Origin: Sphaeroforma arctica JP610
Taxonomy: Eukaryota > Opisthokonta > Ichthyosporea > Ichthyophonida
NCBI RefSeq assembly: GCF_001186125.1
Contig: NW_014039750.1
Span: 3,713-41,292 of the forward strand
Length of the DNA stretch: 37,580 nucleotides
Direction: 5' to 3'
Part shown: positions 1 through 9,059 of the stretch, piece by piece
Layout: each line of letters begins with the position of its first letter
Position numbering within the stretch: position 1 is the first letter of the stretch
Notes under the pieces: generated by a model
Seen by the model: only the letters and a program-made list of their open reading frames with translations
The model's database searches: none
Told to the model about the DNA's origin: nothing
Program-made: the position numbers and the translations under genes

Positions 1-521
1 ATATATAATAGTTAGAAAATGTGTATTTTATATACATCTAGAGTGTACGTCTATCCTTATGCACTGATAACCTATGTATGCGAATATAGTCATATACGAA
101 TGCATTTTAGTATATTTGTATATTAAGAGATACATTTAAGAACGGATTCAACTTTGCAACTTTTATTTTTTGAAACAATAGGCCTGTTGCAACTGAATTG
201 CATCTTGTTTATTTACAACGATATATTTTGTCTTATATATACGAATACGTTTATATACGAATACACATAAGTATGTTTAAGTCGTGTGGTACCTTATGAA
301 ACAAGCTTCACATCGCAACTTTTATTTATTGAAACAATAGGCCTGTTGCTATTGATTTCCGTTTTGCTTGCTAGTGCACGGTTGATTACGACCGTACGAA
401 ATACCCGTTATTGGTAGTTAAAAATTCTTCTTGATATTAAAAAATAATAATTTCATCTTGAAATTCGACAAGCGCTGCATTATTCACTTCCAGAATGAGA
501 CGCTGCGTTCCAGGTGTATCT
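1..521. other. AT-rich non-coding flank with a 35-bp direct repeat
   Basis: No convincing gene. The stretch is rich in ATACGAATA-like words. A 35-bp segment around the core GAAACAATAGGCCTGTTGC occurs at 156-190 and again at 315-349, about 159 bp apart and nearly identical, so it is a short dispersed or tandem repeat unit. Part of this region lies downstream of the minus-strand frame at 522-1694 and may hold its 3' untranslated region. Confidence 0.5.
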
Positions 522-1694
522 CTAGCGTCTGTCTATTTCCAACCAGTCAAAATAGTCACGCTCTCCGTCCGTAATGGTCTCACTAAATGCATACCCCGTT
601 CCGCTGCCCTCGCTAGAGTTCTCTGTATTCACTGGATAAATGTTTTGCTGGTTGTTGTAAAGATCTATGTCTTGCATAAGTGCTGGACAGCTAGACCTCG
701 ACTGAATTTGCCTACCGAAATCAGTTGCTCTTCTCCCGGATTGTGCAAGTCTAATTGAAGCACGCCGTTGAGTATTTTGTCGTGTGCCTGGGTGAGATCG
801 CTGCCTACATGCCCGAACTGCCTTCTTTGAGGCCTTCGCAACAGAATGTACCATCGATGATGTACGATGTACTGCACTCTTCACGTTGATTTTTGAAATG
901 CGTACTTTAGAAACACTGACATCGGATAAGGCGTCGTTTAATACATGTTGCTGATGGTTTACAGCCATAGGATTCTCCAATAAATCAGCTACTATTGCAC
1001 GCACAACATCTGTGCCTGTGCAATTGTATGCAGTATTCCACCAACCCACGTAAAGCTTCGACAGCTTTGACACGCACCCTAGCCTCGAACCTTCGGTAAA
1101 AGAACGGATTGCACAAGCAGCTTTCTCTGGACTTCGCAGACAAGAATCAAATAACTTTTTACTTGGTAACTCATGAAGGGCGATAGAGACCACAAGGTTA
1201 ATTTGAACCTCTCTCAAAATATTCAAGGGGCAGAGAAGCTCGTCAGTTTTACTATTGCGGCCATGGCGGAGAATTATGGCAATGACTTCCTCATGATCGA
1301 ACCACGCCATATGGTGGGAAGCTAGGTCATAATTATCTGATGTCTGTGTATTGCCGGTGGGTTCCTCTACCAAATTGATGCTCCGCTTTCGATTCTGCAA
1401 GCCTTTCTCCTTAGATGCGCTGCGATAGGTGAACCCGTGTGGGGATAATCGACAAACCGAAGGTGGACCCATTGAATCTTTATCTCTGCTCCTATTTGTT
1501 CTTAATACGCGCTCACATTTATACGCGCTTGTGTTCAGCACTGTATCTTCTCCATCGTACTGAACTTGGTCGTATTTTGGATTTATATTTCGTACACGGT
1601 AATTAAACATCTTGTCGCCAGCAACTTGCGTGAACCTATCCAAATCCGCTTCGTAATTGTATTCAAAATATCTAGTAGACATTGTGTAAAACAC
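522..1694 (-). CDS. Hypothetical protein, 390 codons, family not recognised
   Basis: This is the longest clean reading frame in the window that does not look like a mobile element. It opens with an ATG at 1694; a second Met four codons in (before STRYFEY) is an equally plausible start. It ends with TAG at 522-524. I recognise no catalytic motif, signal peptide or membrane segment. The N-terminal third is polar and Tyr/Asn rich. The middle (about residues 125-260) is the most protein-like part, with alternating hydrophobic and charged residues and helix-like segments (HEEVIAIILRHG, DVVRAIVADLLENP). Residues about 290-340 are very basic and Arg/Ser/Gln rich, suggesting nucleic-acid binding or disorder. 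The last 40 residues are acidic. The middle faintly recalls ankyrin-type helices, but no repeat periodicity is visible. It could be a single-exon host gene or a domesticated element gene. No neighbour helps. Confidence 0.5.
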   Translation of the reverse strand: MFYTMSTRYFEYNYEADLDRFTQVAGDKMFNYRVRNINPKYDQVQYDGEDTVLNTSAYKCERVLRTNRSRDKDSMGPPSVCRLSPHGFTYRSASKEKGLQNRKRSINLVEEPTGNTQTSDNYDLASHHMAWFDHEEVIAIILRHGRNSKTDELLCPLNILREVQINLVVSIALHELPSKKLFDSCLRSPEKAACAIRSFTEGSRLGCVSKLSKLYVGWWNTAYNCTGTDVVRAIVADLLENPMAVNHQQHVLNDALSDVSVSKVRISKINVKSAVHRTSSMVHSVAKASKKAVRACRQRSHPGTRQNTQRRASIRLAQSGRRATDFGRQIQSRSSCPALMQDIDLYNNQQNIYPVNTENSSEGSGTGYAFSETITDGERDYFDWLEIDRR

Positions 1695-2903
1695 ATGCCT
1701 TCCTATGCTATTTCAAACGCTCGCTTACATGCAACTCGCCATTATTTTCCACACACTTACATCGGAAAGCAGTGTTGTGCTGGATTGTACATTTGAGTGA
1801 GGATATGCTTTGTGGTCTTCTATAGTATATATGCAATTGCACATCGCTGATTCATTAACGCGTTACCAGTTTCGTCATTTCGGGTGTAAATATTTCACTA
1901 CCTACACGCATATATGATATATACAAAGGACAAATAGCGACGTTTTCGGTTTTGTAAATACAGTGTCGTCTCCTGGCGGTGGCTGTCCTGACTCCAGAGT
2001 TCAACTTTTTGTCTCTGGGACTCGGGTGTGGGATATAATATTTACTTTTTACTCCAAGATGAAAGCCATCTAATATTTCGAGAGTAATGATTGATACTGG
2101 TCATTGGTCAATCTGTTGGCCGACATAATATATTTACATCATTACACAGTTACACAGTATGCACACACTTTTAGTCTTTTACATAATAATAGTACAGTTT
2201 TCTTTTAATTTTTGGCGACTTCTTGTGCTCTTGTTGTGCTGGACTGTTAGCTGTAGATAGCCTCACAGCCACAGCACACAGACAGGCCACTCCTCACAGG
2301 CCCAGCGGCCAGCACCCCGGCCCCCAGCCCTGTCAGGCTGTTGGGCTGTCATACTACGGGTTTCTAGAGGATCAGCAAAGGGTAAAGGCTATAGACCATA
2401 GAGAGAGGATGTCTATTGTCCAGTCCCCAGGCCCAGGGCCCAGATCACTATCAGAGATCACGGATATGCAGTCAATTTTTCAAAAAATAAATATTTCCCT
2501 ATTTAGTGGAGTCCCGGCAGGTCCTATTTACATGTCTGCCTGAGCCGGACCTGAGACCTCAAACCTCAGCAGCCCAGGCCTAACCTCATACCGTTTTTCA
2601 TTTATAAATCGAAAAATATATACGTTTACGTTCAGCTTTTATTTCATATGCGGTCCTTTGTATGCTCATAGGTGTAACTTGCGGGTCTTTAAAGTGTGTA
2701 TCATGTTCACGATACGAACCAGTCCTATAAAAGAACTTAGGTAGGCCCTTCTGATCACATTATAACCGCTATAACGTTTTAAAATCCAATAAATATGCGT
2801 TTACGCTCAACTTATATCCCGTACCCCCACAACGTTATGAGCGTAGCACAGGCCCACTGTCCTGAATAGTGTGTCCAAAATTGAGTATTATTTAGAGACT
2901 GTA
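1695..2903. other. Non-coding region, no supported gene
   Basis: About 1.2 kb with no convincing coding region. A stretch at 2270-2340 is rich in CCCCAGCC/GGCC words. Two short segments near 2620-2650 and 2790-2820 share CGTTTACGyTCA-like sequence and may be worn relics of one repeat. The inverted-repeat element begins at the right edge. Confidence 0.5.
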
Positions 2904-3006
2904 GAAATCTTGATGCCACCACTGGAAGAGCCACCTAAACTGCCACCTACAGTTCGAGCCACCTAAATTGGCCACCATTGTAAGAGCCACCTACAGTCGC
3001 CACCTA
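2904..3006. repeat. Left terminal inverted repeat
   Basis: Pairs with 3780-3886. It contains repeated (A)GCCACCTA words separated by short spacers; the order of words and spacers is kept in the other arm. Confidence 0.85.
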
Positions 3007-3227
3007 CGCGATACCATAGTATACTGTACGTGTATACACAATAAAATTAAAAGAATTCTTAGTATGATTTATGCCTAATAATACGCGTATATGTGTGTAT
3101 TGAGACATGTTTTGTCTGAACCGAAATTTAATCTTGTATGTATTTATTGTCCTCGCTCTCTTCAATTTGCAATCACCACGATTATAAGAGTCCGTCTGGC
3201 GAAGAAGACTCTTGACTACTTCCCGCG

Positions 3228-3599
3228 TTACCCGTTGAATACCAGAAGTACCGCCAACATCACTACATAATCCATCCACTCTCTTTCTTTTCTTTGATCG
3301 GTGCGCCAACTTTCCAATGCTAATGTACCACTGTGGGTTCCAAGCAGATTGTTTGCAGTATCAACGAATAAAAGTGTCTCCAGACTTGTGAGTACACTTC
3401 GTAGCTTTTTGACTGTCCATGTCTCAAAAATAGGATCTTCTAGAAGTGATAAATTCCCACAATCTCCAAAAGCATCTACATTAACAACCTCGTGAACTCC
3501 AGTTGGAAGTTCAAAGAGTACACCGGTCTTTACATCCTTCTCTCCCGGATGGTACTGTGACTTACGCTCCACTTTGACTGACATGATTTTCGGTCTCAC
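3228..3599 (-). CDS. Unrecognised 123-codon frame inside the inverted-repeat element
   Basis: The frame opens at 3599 and runs inward through a protein-like sequence (ELPTGVHEVVNVDAFGDCG, then LEDPIFETWTVKKL). I do not recognise the family. Near its 3' end another minus-strand frame (3004-3309) overlaps it by about 80 bases. That second frame begins with a basic KKRKRV stretch resembling a nuclear localisation signal, followed by TREVVKSLLRQ. One explanation is a single gene shifted between frames by an intron or a mutation; the overlap could also be chance. Being centred between the inverted repeats, it is either the element's own small protein or a captured host exon. It lacks any visible DDE/D transposase motif and is far shorter than known transposases. 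Confidence 0.4.
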   Translation of the reverse strand: MRPKIMSVKVERKSQYHPGEKDVKTGVLFELPTGVHEVVNVDAFGDCGNLSLLEDPIFETWTVKKLRSVLTSLETLLFVDTANNLLGTHSGTLALESWRTDQRKEREWMDYVVMLAVLLVFNG

Positions 3600-3779
3600 T
3601 TTAATGTCTACTAGCTATATAATCTCTCAGTACAGCTCAATACAAACTCGATATAACGCTCAATTTTCGTGGTGTTTACACACATATACTATGTATTGTA
3701 CGCATGTGTGATTTACTATAGTGATTACTATAGTAATGGTGGTTTCGTGTCAGAATTTTCATGGATGGTGTCAATAATG

Positions 3780-3886
3780 GGTGTAGGTGACGACTATAGG
3801 TGGCTCTTACAATGGTGGCCAATTTAAGTGGCTCGATCTGTAGGTGGCGGTTTAGGTGGCTCTTACAGTGGTGGCATCAAAATTTC
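3780..3886. repeat. Right terminal inverted repeat
   Basis: Reverse complement of 2904-3006 with only scattered differences. It contains the TAGGTGGC words on the plus strand. Confidence 0.85.
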
Positions 3887-4232
3887 TCGAGTATGTGACC
3901 TACCACTGCCGCCAGGGGCCTATTCTCTACTCTGGAGGGCCCTCAAGAGAGCTAGGGCCCTCTCTACTCTCTCTCGCTCTCTAGTGTCTAGAGTAGTAGA
4001 GAGTCAGAGGGCCCTGCCACTGGGGCCTGGGCTGCGGCCTGTACCCTGTACATAGGCTGTCACTATAGCCCACTTCATCTTGTCCTTCATTCCTTCGCTT
4101 TTGCTCCTTCTCTACAGAGTACAGACTACAGACTACAGTCTGATCACAGAGTCTACTTACATAGTCGCTTTTAAACTCGCCACTGTGGCCCGTGGGACTG
4201 AGCCACACTGTGGAGTGTAGACTGTAGAGTGT
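3887..4232. other. Low-complexity CT/AG-rich stretch
   Basis: No gene seen. At 3930-4020 the sequence alternates AGGGCCCTC palindromes with CTCTCT/AGAGAG runs that can fold on themselves. ACAGACTACAGACT-type short repeats follow near 4120-4140. Frames here are made by the repeats. Confidence 0.5.
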
Positions 4233-4274
4233 GGACTGTGGACTGTGGACTGTGGACTGTGGACTGTGGACTGT
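4233..4274. repeat. 7-bp tandem repeat (GGACTGT)n
   Basis: About six near-perfect copies of a 7-bp unit. A short further relic (GGGACTGTGGACTG) lies at about 4629-4642, just right of the palindrome modules, so the intervening segment may have split a once longer tract. Confidence 0.85.
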
Positions 4275-4290
4275 GCTGGGCTGGCATGAG

Positions 4291-4619
4291 GTCGCGACAT
4301 GTCGTCTTAAAAAACATGTAAACGACCGTCGCGACGTGTCGTCTGAAACATGTCGTATGTCGTTTCGATATACATACTGGACATGTTGTCATACATATAG
4401 TCGGAAACTTTCATAATTTTCACATTCACCCATTGGTAATCGATGAAAGGTTCCGTGGAGATTGGCGAAATTTTCAGATATTGATGATTCAGAGGCTCTA
4501 ATTTCTTCAATCTTGAGTCGGCCATAAGACATGTCGCGACACCAATGTTGCGACATGTCCCTAAAAAAATATGTAAACGACCGTCGCGACGTGTCGCCAT
4601 AGGCAAAAGACATGTCGTT
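4291..4619. repeat. Two direct-repeat modules dense in CGACATGTCG palindromes
   Basis: Module 1 (4291-4365) and module 2 (4527-4619) share a core of about 50 bp: a CGACATGT site, a T/A-rich spacer, ATGTAAACGACCGTCGCGACG and another GTGTCG site are in the same order in both. Full or partial forms of the palindrome CGACATGTCG (and CGACGTGTCG) occur several times in each module. The 160 bp between them is unrelated. It looks like a cluster of dimer-binding sites or the subterminal region of a transposon. No coding frame is credible here. Confidence 0.7.
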
Positions 4620-5989
4620 TACCAGCTCAGGGACTGTGGACTGCAAAACTGACAAACTGTGGACCATTTGGCATTTTCAATCTTGGATTTTTGGTGGTAT
4701 GTATATCGAGGAGGATACTCTGTGCACAAATGCGTCAAAATGATTTTTTTATATTGGTTAAACCAGCCAACCAGATGCAGTGGTGATAGGACGTAAAATA
4801 GCACAAAGTCAAAAAGCTGCTTTTTTTTCTGACTTTGTATCATTTCAACATTTGCAGTTTGTTTCGTTTTTATGTTTTTTTGTATTATAAACAAAAAATT
4901 AAAAAAATTAAACCAAAATAGGCACTCCGAAATTCCGAATAAATATTCCAACTTTTCCAAGTCCAAAACAACCCAGGGCCAGGGGCCAGAACCCAGGAGC
5001 AGTGTACTGCCTACTCTACTAGTAGATAACTAGAACTAGGCCCCAAGGCCCAGGGGCCAGGAGCCCAAGAATTGAAGAATGATAGTTGCTCTGTTTATAT
5101 ATTTGTTTTTGTTTTTTTTTGTAACACGGTGATGACGGTGATGCTGTTCACTGTGTATTTACACTGTTACAGTACGTATTCCAGTATTTATTTTTTTACA
5201 AAATACATAGCCTCCATTTGAATAGAGGGGAGGCTAATCAAGCCATGTATTTATGTAAAATATCATTGCTGTTTTATTTTTGGTTCTTTATTATAAAATA
5301 AAAACCTTTAACAATATGTATGTGTTTTTTTTTTACAACTAATTTTAAAACAAATGCATACTTTTGGGTGCTATTTGTGGTCTTAAAAAAATACATATAT
5401 AAAAAGGAAAATATCTAGGGTCACCAGAGTTAGACTCCACTACATACTCTGGTCACACACTTTCTGACTGTCACAGCGTCCTTTATGTATCTCGTACTGT
5501 CCCTTTTTTTTCCTTTTTTTTTAAACTCCTATCAACTGTAAAAAATGAAAAATAAACGAAACCAGCAATGGCCAATGAAAGGTGATTACAAGTTCTGATA
5601 TCCTAAAAGAATCCATAGCCTTCTATGTCTTTTTGAGGGCTATGAATAATCACATGGAAAATCCAGAGCCTACTTCAATTGACAAAAAAGGTTAAACCCC
5701 CAAATTGCTTTTCCAATGACAATTCAAAAAATGATGATACAAGAAAAGACTCCGTAAAGAGTTCAGTATGTACATAAAAAAATGAAAAGTATATATAGAG
5801 CACTGAGAATTTCCAATAGATTTCAGGACGGACCGAGGGTTGAACGGATCGCGCAGCAGGTGTACTCGACAGTGGCACTGATCTGGGCGGAAGTGACCGT
5901 GGGACCGTGGTCCGTGAGACGCCGTTGTCGACTGTGATGATAAGGGGCATATTGAATCATGTAACGTATAACTTTATTTCATCCTATAG
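4620..5989. other. Non-coding AT-rich region, no supported gene
   Basis: I see homopolymer-rich sequence (T and A runs near 4740-4930, 5100-5120, 5280-5340, 5500-5525). A TTTTATTTT/AAAATAAAA stem lies at about 5270-5305. The segment 5205-5250 is an imperfect palindrome around ACATAGCCTCC/GGAGGCT. The frames present are short and compositionally driven. Confidence 0.5.
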
Positions 5990-6027
5990 GAAGGATTATA
6001 TATATATATATATATATATCCTTCACT
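5989..6027. repeat. (TA)n microsatellite in a small inverted repeat
   Basis: About a dozen TA units (around 5997-6019), flanked by GAAGGAT on the left and ATCCTTC on the right, giving a perfect potential hairpin. Confidence 0.85.
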
Positions 6028-6092
6028 TAGTCATCTATAAGTATATTGTTCACATGTAAGTGCAAAGTACTCTGTTATAAGTGTCGTATCTC

Positions 6093-6757
6093 TTACGACA
6101 CTATGACAGGTGTCAGTTCATCTTTATGTACAATACTTGGTACCGAACTGATATTGTATCTGTAATATTTATAACAGTGTTGGATTTGTCTTGACAGGTG
6201 AGTCGGTAGGCTTGTCAGCGCTTTCACTGTGGGCCAGAGTGTGCTGAAAAATTGGTCGTCGGAATCGTCCGGATCACCGTGAGGAATGAGAGAGCCACCA
6301 TGAGTGTGCAAGATGGCTGGCGTCTGATGGTAATCTTGAATATGAGCGTAGGAGAAATTGGAAGTAGAGCTGAGGTCATAAATAGTATTGAGAGTATATT
6401 AGACAAGGGCCGAGTCGAATGAATTGATTGAATTTGTCGTCGTATAGAGGGGTTTAGGTGGCGATATGGGGGGCAGTGGGCCAGATTGACGAGGTTCCGT
6501 ACGTACCTGTGGGGGTGAGTGATGTGAACATTGGAGGTAACAAACTGTGCGACTTGGGGCAATGAGTAGGAGTGATGAGATGCCACTGGGTTTGACAGGG
6601 TCGCAACGTCGGGCGGTATGATGCTGACAAAAGGAATGGGAGTAGAGTGAACAATGGGCAAAGTAAAACAGTCGTTGAGGATGTCATAAGGTCCCGGGAT
6701 GTCCAACTGAGTGGACCTCTTGTCGTTGTATAGGTGACCAATGTGGGCGTTAGTCCG
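6093..6757 (-). other. Weak minus-strand coding-like stretch beside the foldback element
   Basis: The minus strand stays open for 160 codons (6224-6706) with a Pro/Ser/Thr/His-rich product lacking a recognised domain, and neighbouring frames are also fairly open. It abuts the left end of the foldback element at 6761. A copia-like integrase piece on the same strand abuts the right end at 8836, so the two could be halves of one old copia copy split by the foldback insertion. No target-site duplication was found to support this. Confidence 0.25.
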
Positions 6758-6760
6758 AGA

Positions 6761-7510
6761 TGTAATAGCCGGACCTCCAAATTAGACTCTATGTTATAAA
6801 CGTACTCTTAAGCAGTACGTAAATTATAAATGTACTCTTGTTAGTATGAGGAACTTAGGTTTCCTAAATGGTTTTTAATGGTTTTATTAGTTTATCCCTT
6901 TTCCATTTTACATATCAGATATTTGGACGAGGCCATTAAAAGGCCCCAGTAAAATACCAAACATAAGAGTTGGTCTAGATCTATTAATAGAACTATATTT
7001 AATTTCCAACTCTATGTATGTCTGAATACTTCGGTAGCGAGATGGCTCAATCGAATATAGGTTTCTAGGGACTATTTACGTTACCTAGTTGATCCACCGA
7101 TCAGCCAACCAGATATACCTGTCTGATGAAGGCTAAGTCGGAAGTTCTTGATAAGGGGCAAGTTATTGGTTAAGACAAAAACTAAGGACATCAAGAGTAT
7201 TATTTTCTTCTTTTTTTTCTTTCTTTTTCTAAAGATAGGATTTTATGAGTCTCTCAGATTCGCCCTAACGAAACATGCCATAGTTTCTAATAGAGCGACA
7301 ACGAAACACTAATAAAATCCCTTCGGCGGAAACAGTACTGAGAGGAATATATATAGGCAATGTCTCAGCCTCACAATCCCTCAGAGTATTGCTGTTTTCA
7401 TGAGGCATACCTAACTTTACTAAAAGTCTCATTTCGTTTATTTACTTTGATATTTTCACGATATTTGAATTTACCTACGCGTTTATTTACTCTAAGGCGT
7501 TAATATCGCC
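6761..7510. repeat. FB1 left arm
   Basis: Inverted relative to 7798-8836 and to 19211-19891. The outer end begins TGTAATAGCCGG. Confidence 0.85.
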
Positions 7511-7540
7511 GTAATAGACAAGTTTGTTATTTCTAGTATC

Positions 7541-7735
7541 ATGCTGATATTACATCCGGAGGCTTTCGGGGGTGCTGTGCTTGCTGCGGCCGAGAAGTAC
7601 GCCAAAGCTGCCATTGAATTCATATTTATGACCTGCTTTCTTTGCGTCGCTCTCCAGTTTGAAGACAACGAGGCATCCGAATCTAGCTTCTGGGATGTGC
7701 GAGATATGAGTCTGATGTCAGACGTCATTTGGTGA
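7541..7735 (+). CDS. Coding-looking segment in the FB1 centre
   Basis: The 290-bp centre between the arms is visibly richer in GC than the arms and encodes on the plus strand a smooth 64-residue peptide (AFGGAVLAAAEKYAKAAIEF, then CVALQFEDNEASESSFWDV). The opposite strand is open for 78 codons as well, so strand choice is uncertain. It matches no family I know. It could be a captured piece of a host gene, as Pack-type elements carry, or the unique spacer of the element. Confidence 0.3.
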   Translation: MLILHPEAFGGAVLAAAEKYAKAAIEFIFMTCFLCVALQFEDNEASESSFWDVRDMSLMSDVIW

Positions 7736-7797
7736 ATAGACCCCTTCTAGTGAGGATAGTAGTTTGTTCCTGAGCATGTAAGATTCGGTCTAACAAA

Positions 7798-8836
7798 GGC
7801 GATACTAATGCCTTAGAATAAATAAATGCGTAGGTAAATTCTATATATCGTGTAAATATCGATATAAATAAACGAAATGGGACGTTTAATAAAGTTAGGT
7901 TTGCCTCGTGAAAACAACAATACTCTGAGGGATTGTGAGGCTGAGACATTGCCTATATATAATCCTCTCAGTACTGTTTCCGCCGAAGGGATTTTATTTA
8001 GTGTTTCGTTGTCGCTCTATTCTGGGGCGAATCCGAGTGACTCATAAAATCCTATCTTTAGAAAAAAGAAACAAAAAATAAAAATACTCTTGACGTCTTC
8101 AGTTATTGTCTTAACCAATAACTTGCCACTAACCCATTCCGCGGCACTACACGGCGCAGATCCGATCCGTACCACAAAGGTGGGTACTCTACTTATTAGG
8201 TCAGCAAGCAAATATATGGAACATTCGATAGTAACAGTGTTTTGTCAACACCGGCCCGAATTGACTCAGCACATATCTTCCATTGTCGACTCACTTGGCC
8301 CAAGCTTCAAACGGGAATTTACTGACCACTTCTTCTCATACAGCGACTATGAGAGCCATACCATATGTTCATACATTGTATCATACATACTTGCCATTTT
8401 TGAAATAAATAATATTATCCCTATCAAGAATTACCGACTTAGCCTTCATCAGACTGGCACATCTGGTTGGCTTATCCGAGGATCAACTAGGTAACGTTAA
8501 CAGTCCCTAGAAACCTATCGCTACCGAAGTATTCAGATATAAACAAAATTGAAAAGTAAATAAAGCTCTATTAATAGAACTAGACCAACTCTTTTATGTT
8601 TGGTATTTTACTGAGGCCTTTTAATGGCCTCATCCAAAAATCTGATAAGTTAAAAGGAAAAGGTTTAATTAATAAATCCATTAAAACCCATTTTAGGAAA
8701 CTTAAGTTCCTCGTGCTATTAAGAGTACATTTAGGAAACTGAAGTTCCTCATACTATTAAGAGTACGCTTATAATTTGCGTACTGCTTAAGAGTACGTTT
8801 ATACATAGAGTCTAATGTGGAGGCCCGGCTTATACA
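7798..8836. repeat. FB1 right arm, with an extra internal segment
   Basis: Plus-oriented arm ending in CCGGCTTATACA. It contains the extra segment 8131-8421. A short local duplication of AGGAAACTkAAGTTCCTC followed by an ATTAAGAGTAC motif lies near 8695-8770. Confidence 0.8.
8131..8421 (+). other. Extra segment in the FB1 right arm, coding-like
   Basis: This segment of about 290 bp interrupts sequence that is continuous in the left arm and in the lone arm (GCCACT joined to TATCAA there). Its plus strand is open throughout, inside a 134-codon frame (8090-8494), and reads like real protein (ALHGADPIRTTKVGTLLIRS, then HRPELTQHISSIVDSLGP). I do not recognise it. No clear duplication bounds it, so capture by repair is as likely as transposition. 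Confidence 0.45.
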
Positions 8837-8843
8837 ATCATAA

Positions 8844-9051
8844 GTGCCCAGCTGAGGGAATCTCCTCAGAGAGCAACATGTATCCATGTGTCTATAAGTA
8901 GGCATTGGACGAGCTTGTTGAAAACGCGGTGGACGTTCTCAGCTTTGCCGTTTAATTGGGGTGTGTAAAGGGGGGAAGGGTGGGGGGGGAACACCAAGGG
9001 ACGACCAGCCTCTCTCTCCAAACAGACGTAGTCCCACGGGCGTGCGTGCAA
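8844..9051 (-). pseudogene. Copia-like integrase fragment (fossil)
   Basis: The minus strand encodes a piece of retroviral-type integrase around PLYTPQLNGKAENVHRVFNK. This corresponds to the YTPQQNG-x-AE region holding the catalytic Glu in Ty1/copia integrases, followed by the usual helix (LVQCLLID). Only this piece of the enzyme is recognisable. It is bounded on the left by FB1 and on the right by a plus-strand gypsy remnant. Assignment to copia rests on the YTPQ-NG motif alone. It is an old, broken copy. Confidence 0.6.
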
Positions 9052-9059
9052 ACGTCATG

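Larger units (their letters stand above)
2904..3886. mobile_element. DNA element with about 100-bp terminal inverted repeats
   Basis: The left end (2904-3006) and right end (about 3780-3886) are inverted copies of each other over roughly 100 bp with about 90% identity. Each arm is built from the word GCCACCTA (RC TAGGTGGC), several copies per arm, some as AGAGCCACCTA, which looks like an array of transposase-binding sites. The outermost matched bases are GAAATCTTGATGCC and GAAATTTTGATGCC. No clear target-site duplication is visible, so the exact ends may be off by a few bases and the superfamily is unassigned. The 983-bp interior carries a minus-strand frame (3228-3599) but nothing long enough for a usual transposase. 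It is probably non-autonomous, or a small unknown family. Confidence 0.8.
6761..8836. mobile_element. Foldback element with long inverted arms (FB1)
   Basis: The left arm (6761-7510) is the inverted copy of the right arm (7798-8836). The outer ends match as TGTAATAGCCGGACCTCC on the left and the reverse complement of GGAGGCCCGGCTTATACA on the right. Matching runs inward for about 750 bp with scattered differences, ending at GGCGATAyTAAyGCC. The right arm is longer because of a segment at about 8131-8421 absent from the left arm and from the lone arm at 19211-19891. A centre of about 290 bp (7511-7797) separates the arms. A TATA-like word CTATATATAATCC is kept in all three arms. No transposase is seen and no target duplication was found. 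Two LTRs head to head is an alternative, but the arms match past the point where a third copy stops. Confidence 0.75.

Noticed and set aside
2223-2543. 106-codon plus-strand frame
   Set aside because: Cys/Pro/Gly/Ser-biased product from a GGCC/CCCAG-rich stretch, with no domain and no support.
4171-4416. Frames across the GGACTGT repeat on both strands
   Set aside because: The 7-bp unit has no stop in several frames; products are pure repeats.
4619-4966. 115-codon minus-strand frame
   Set aside because: Phe/Lys/Gln-rich product from A and T runs; no domain.
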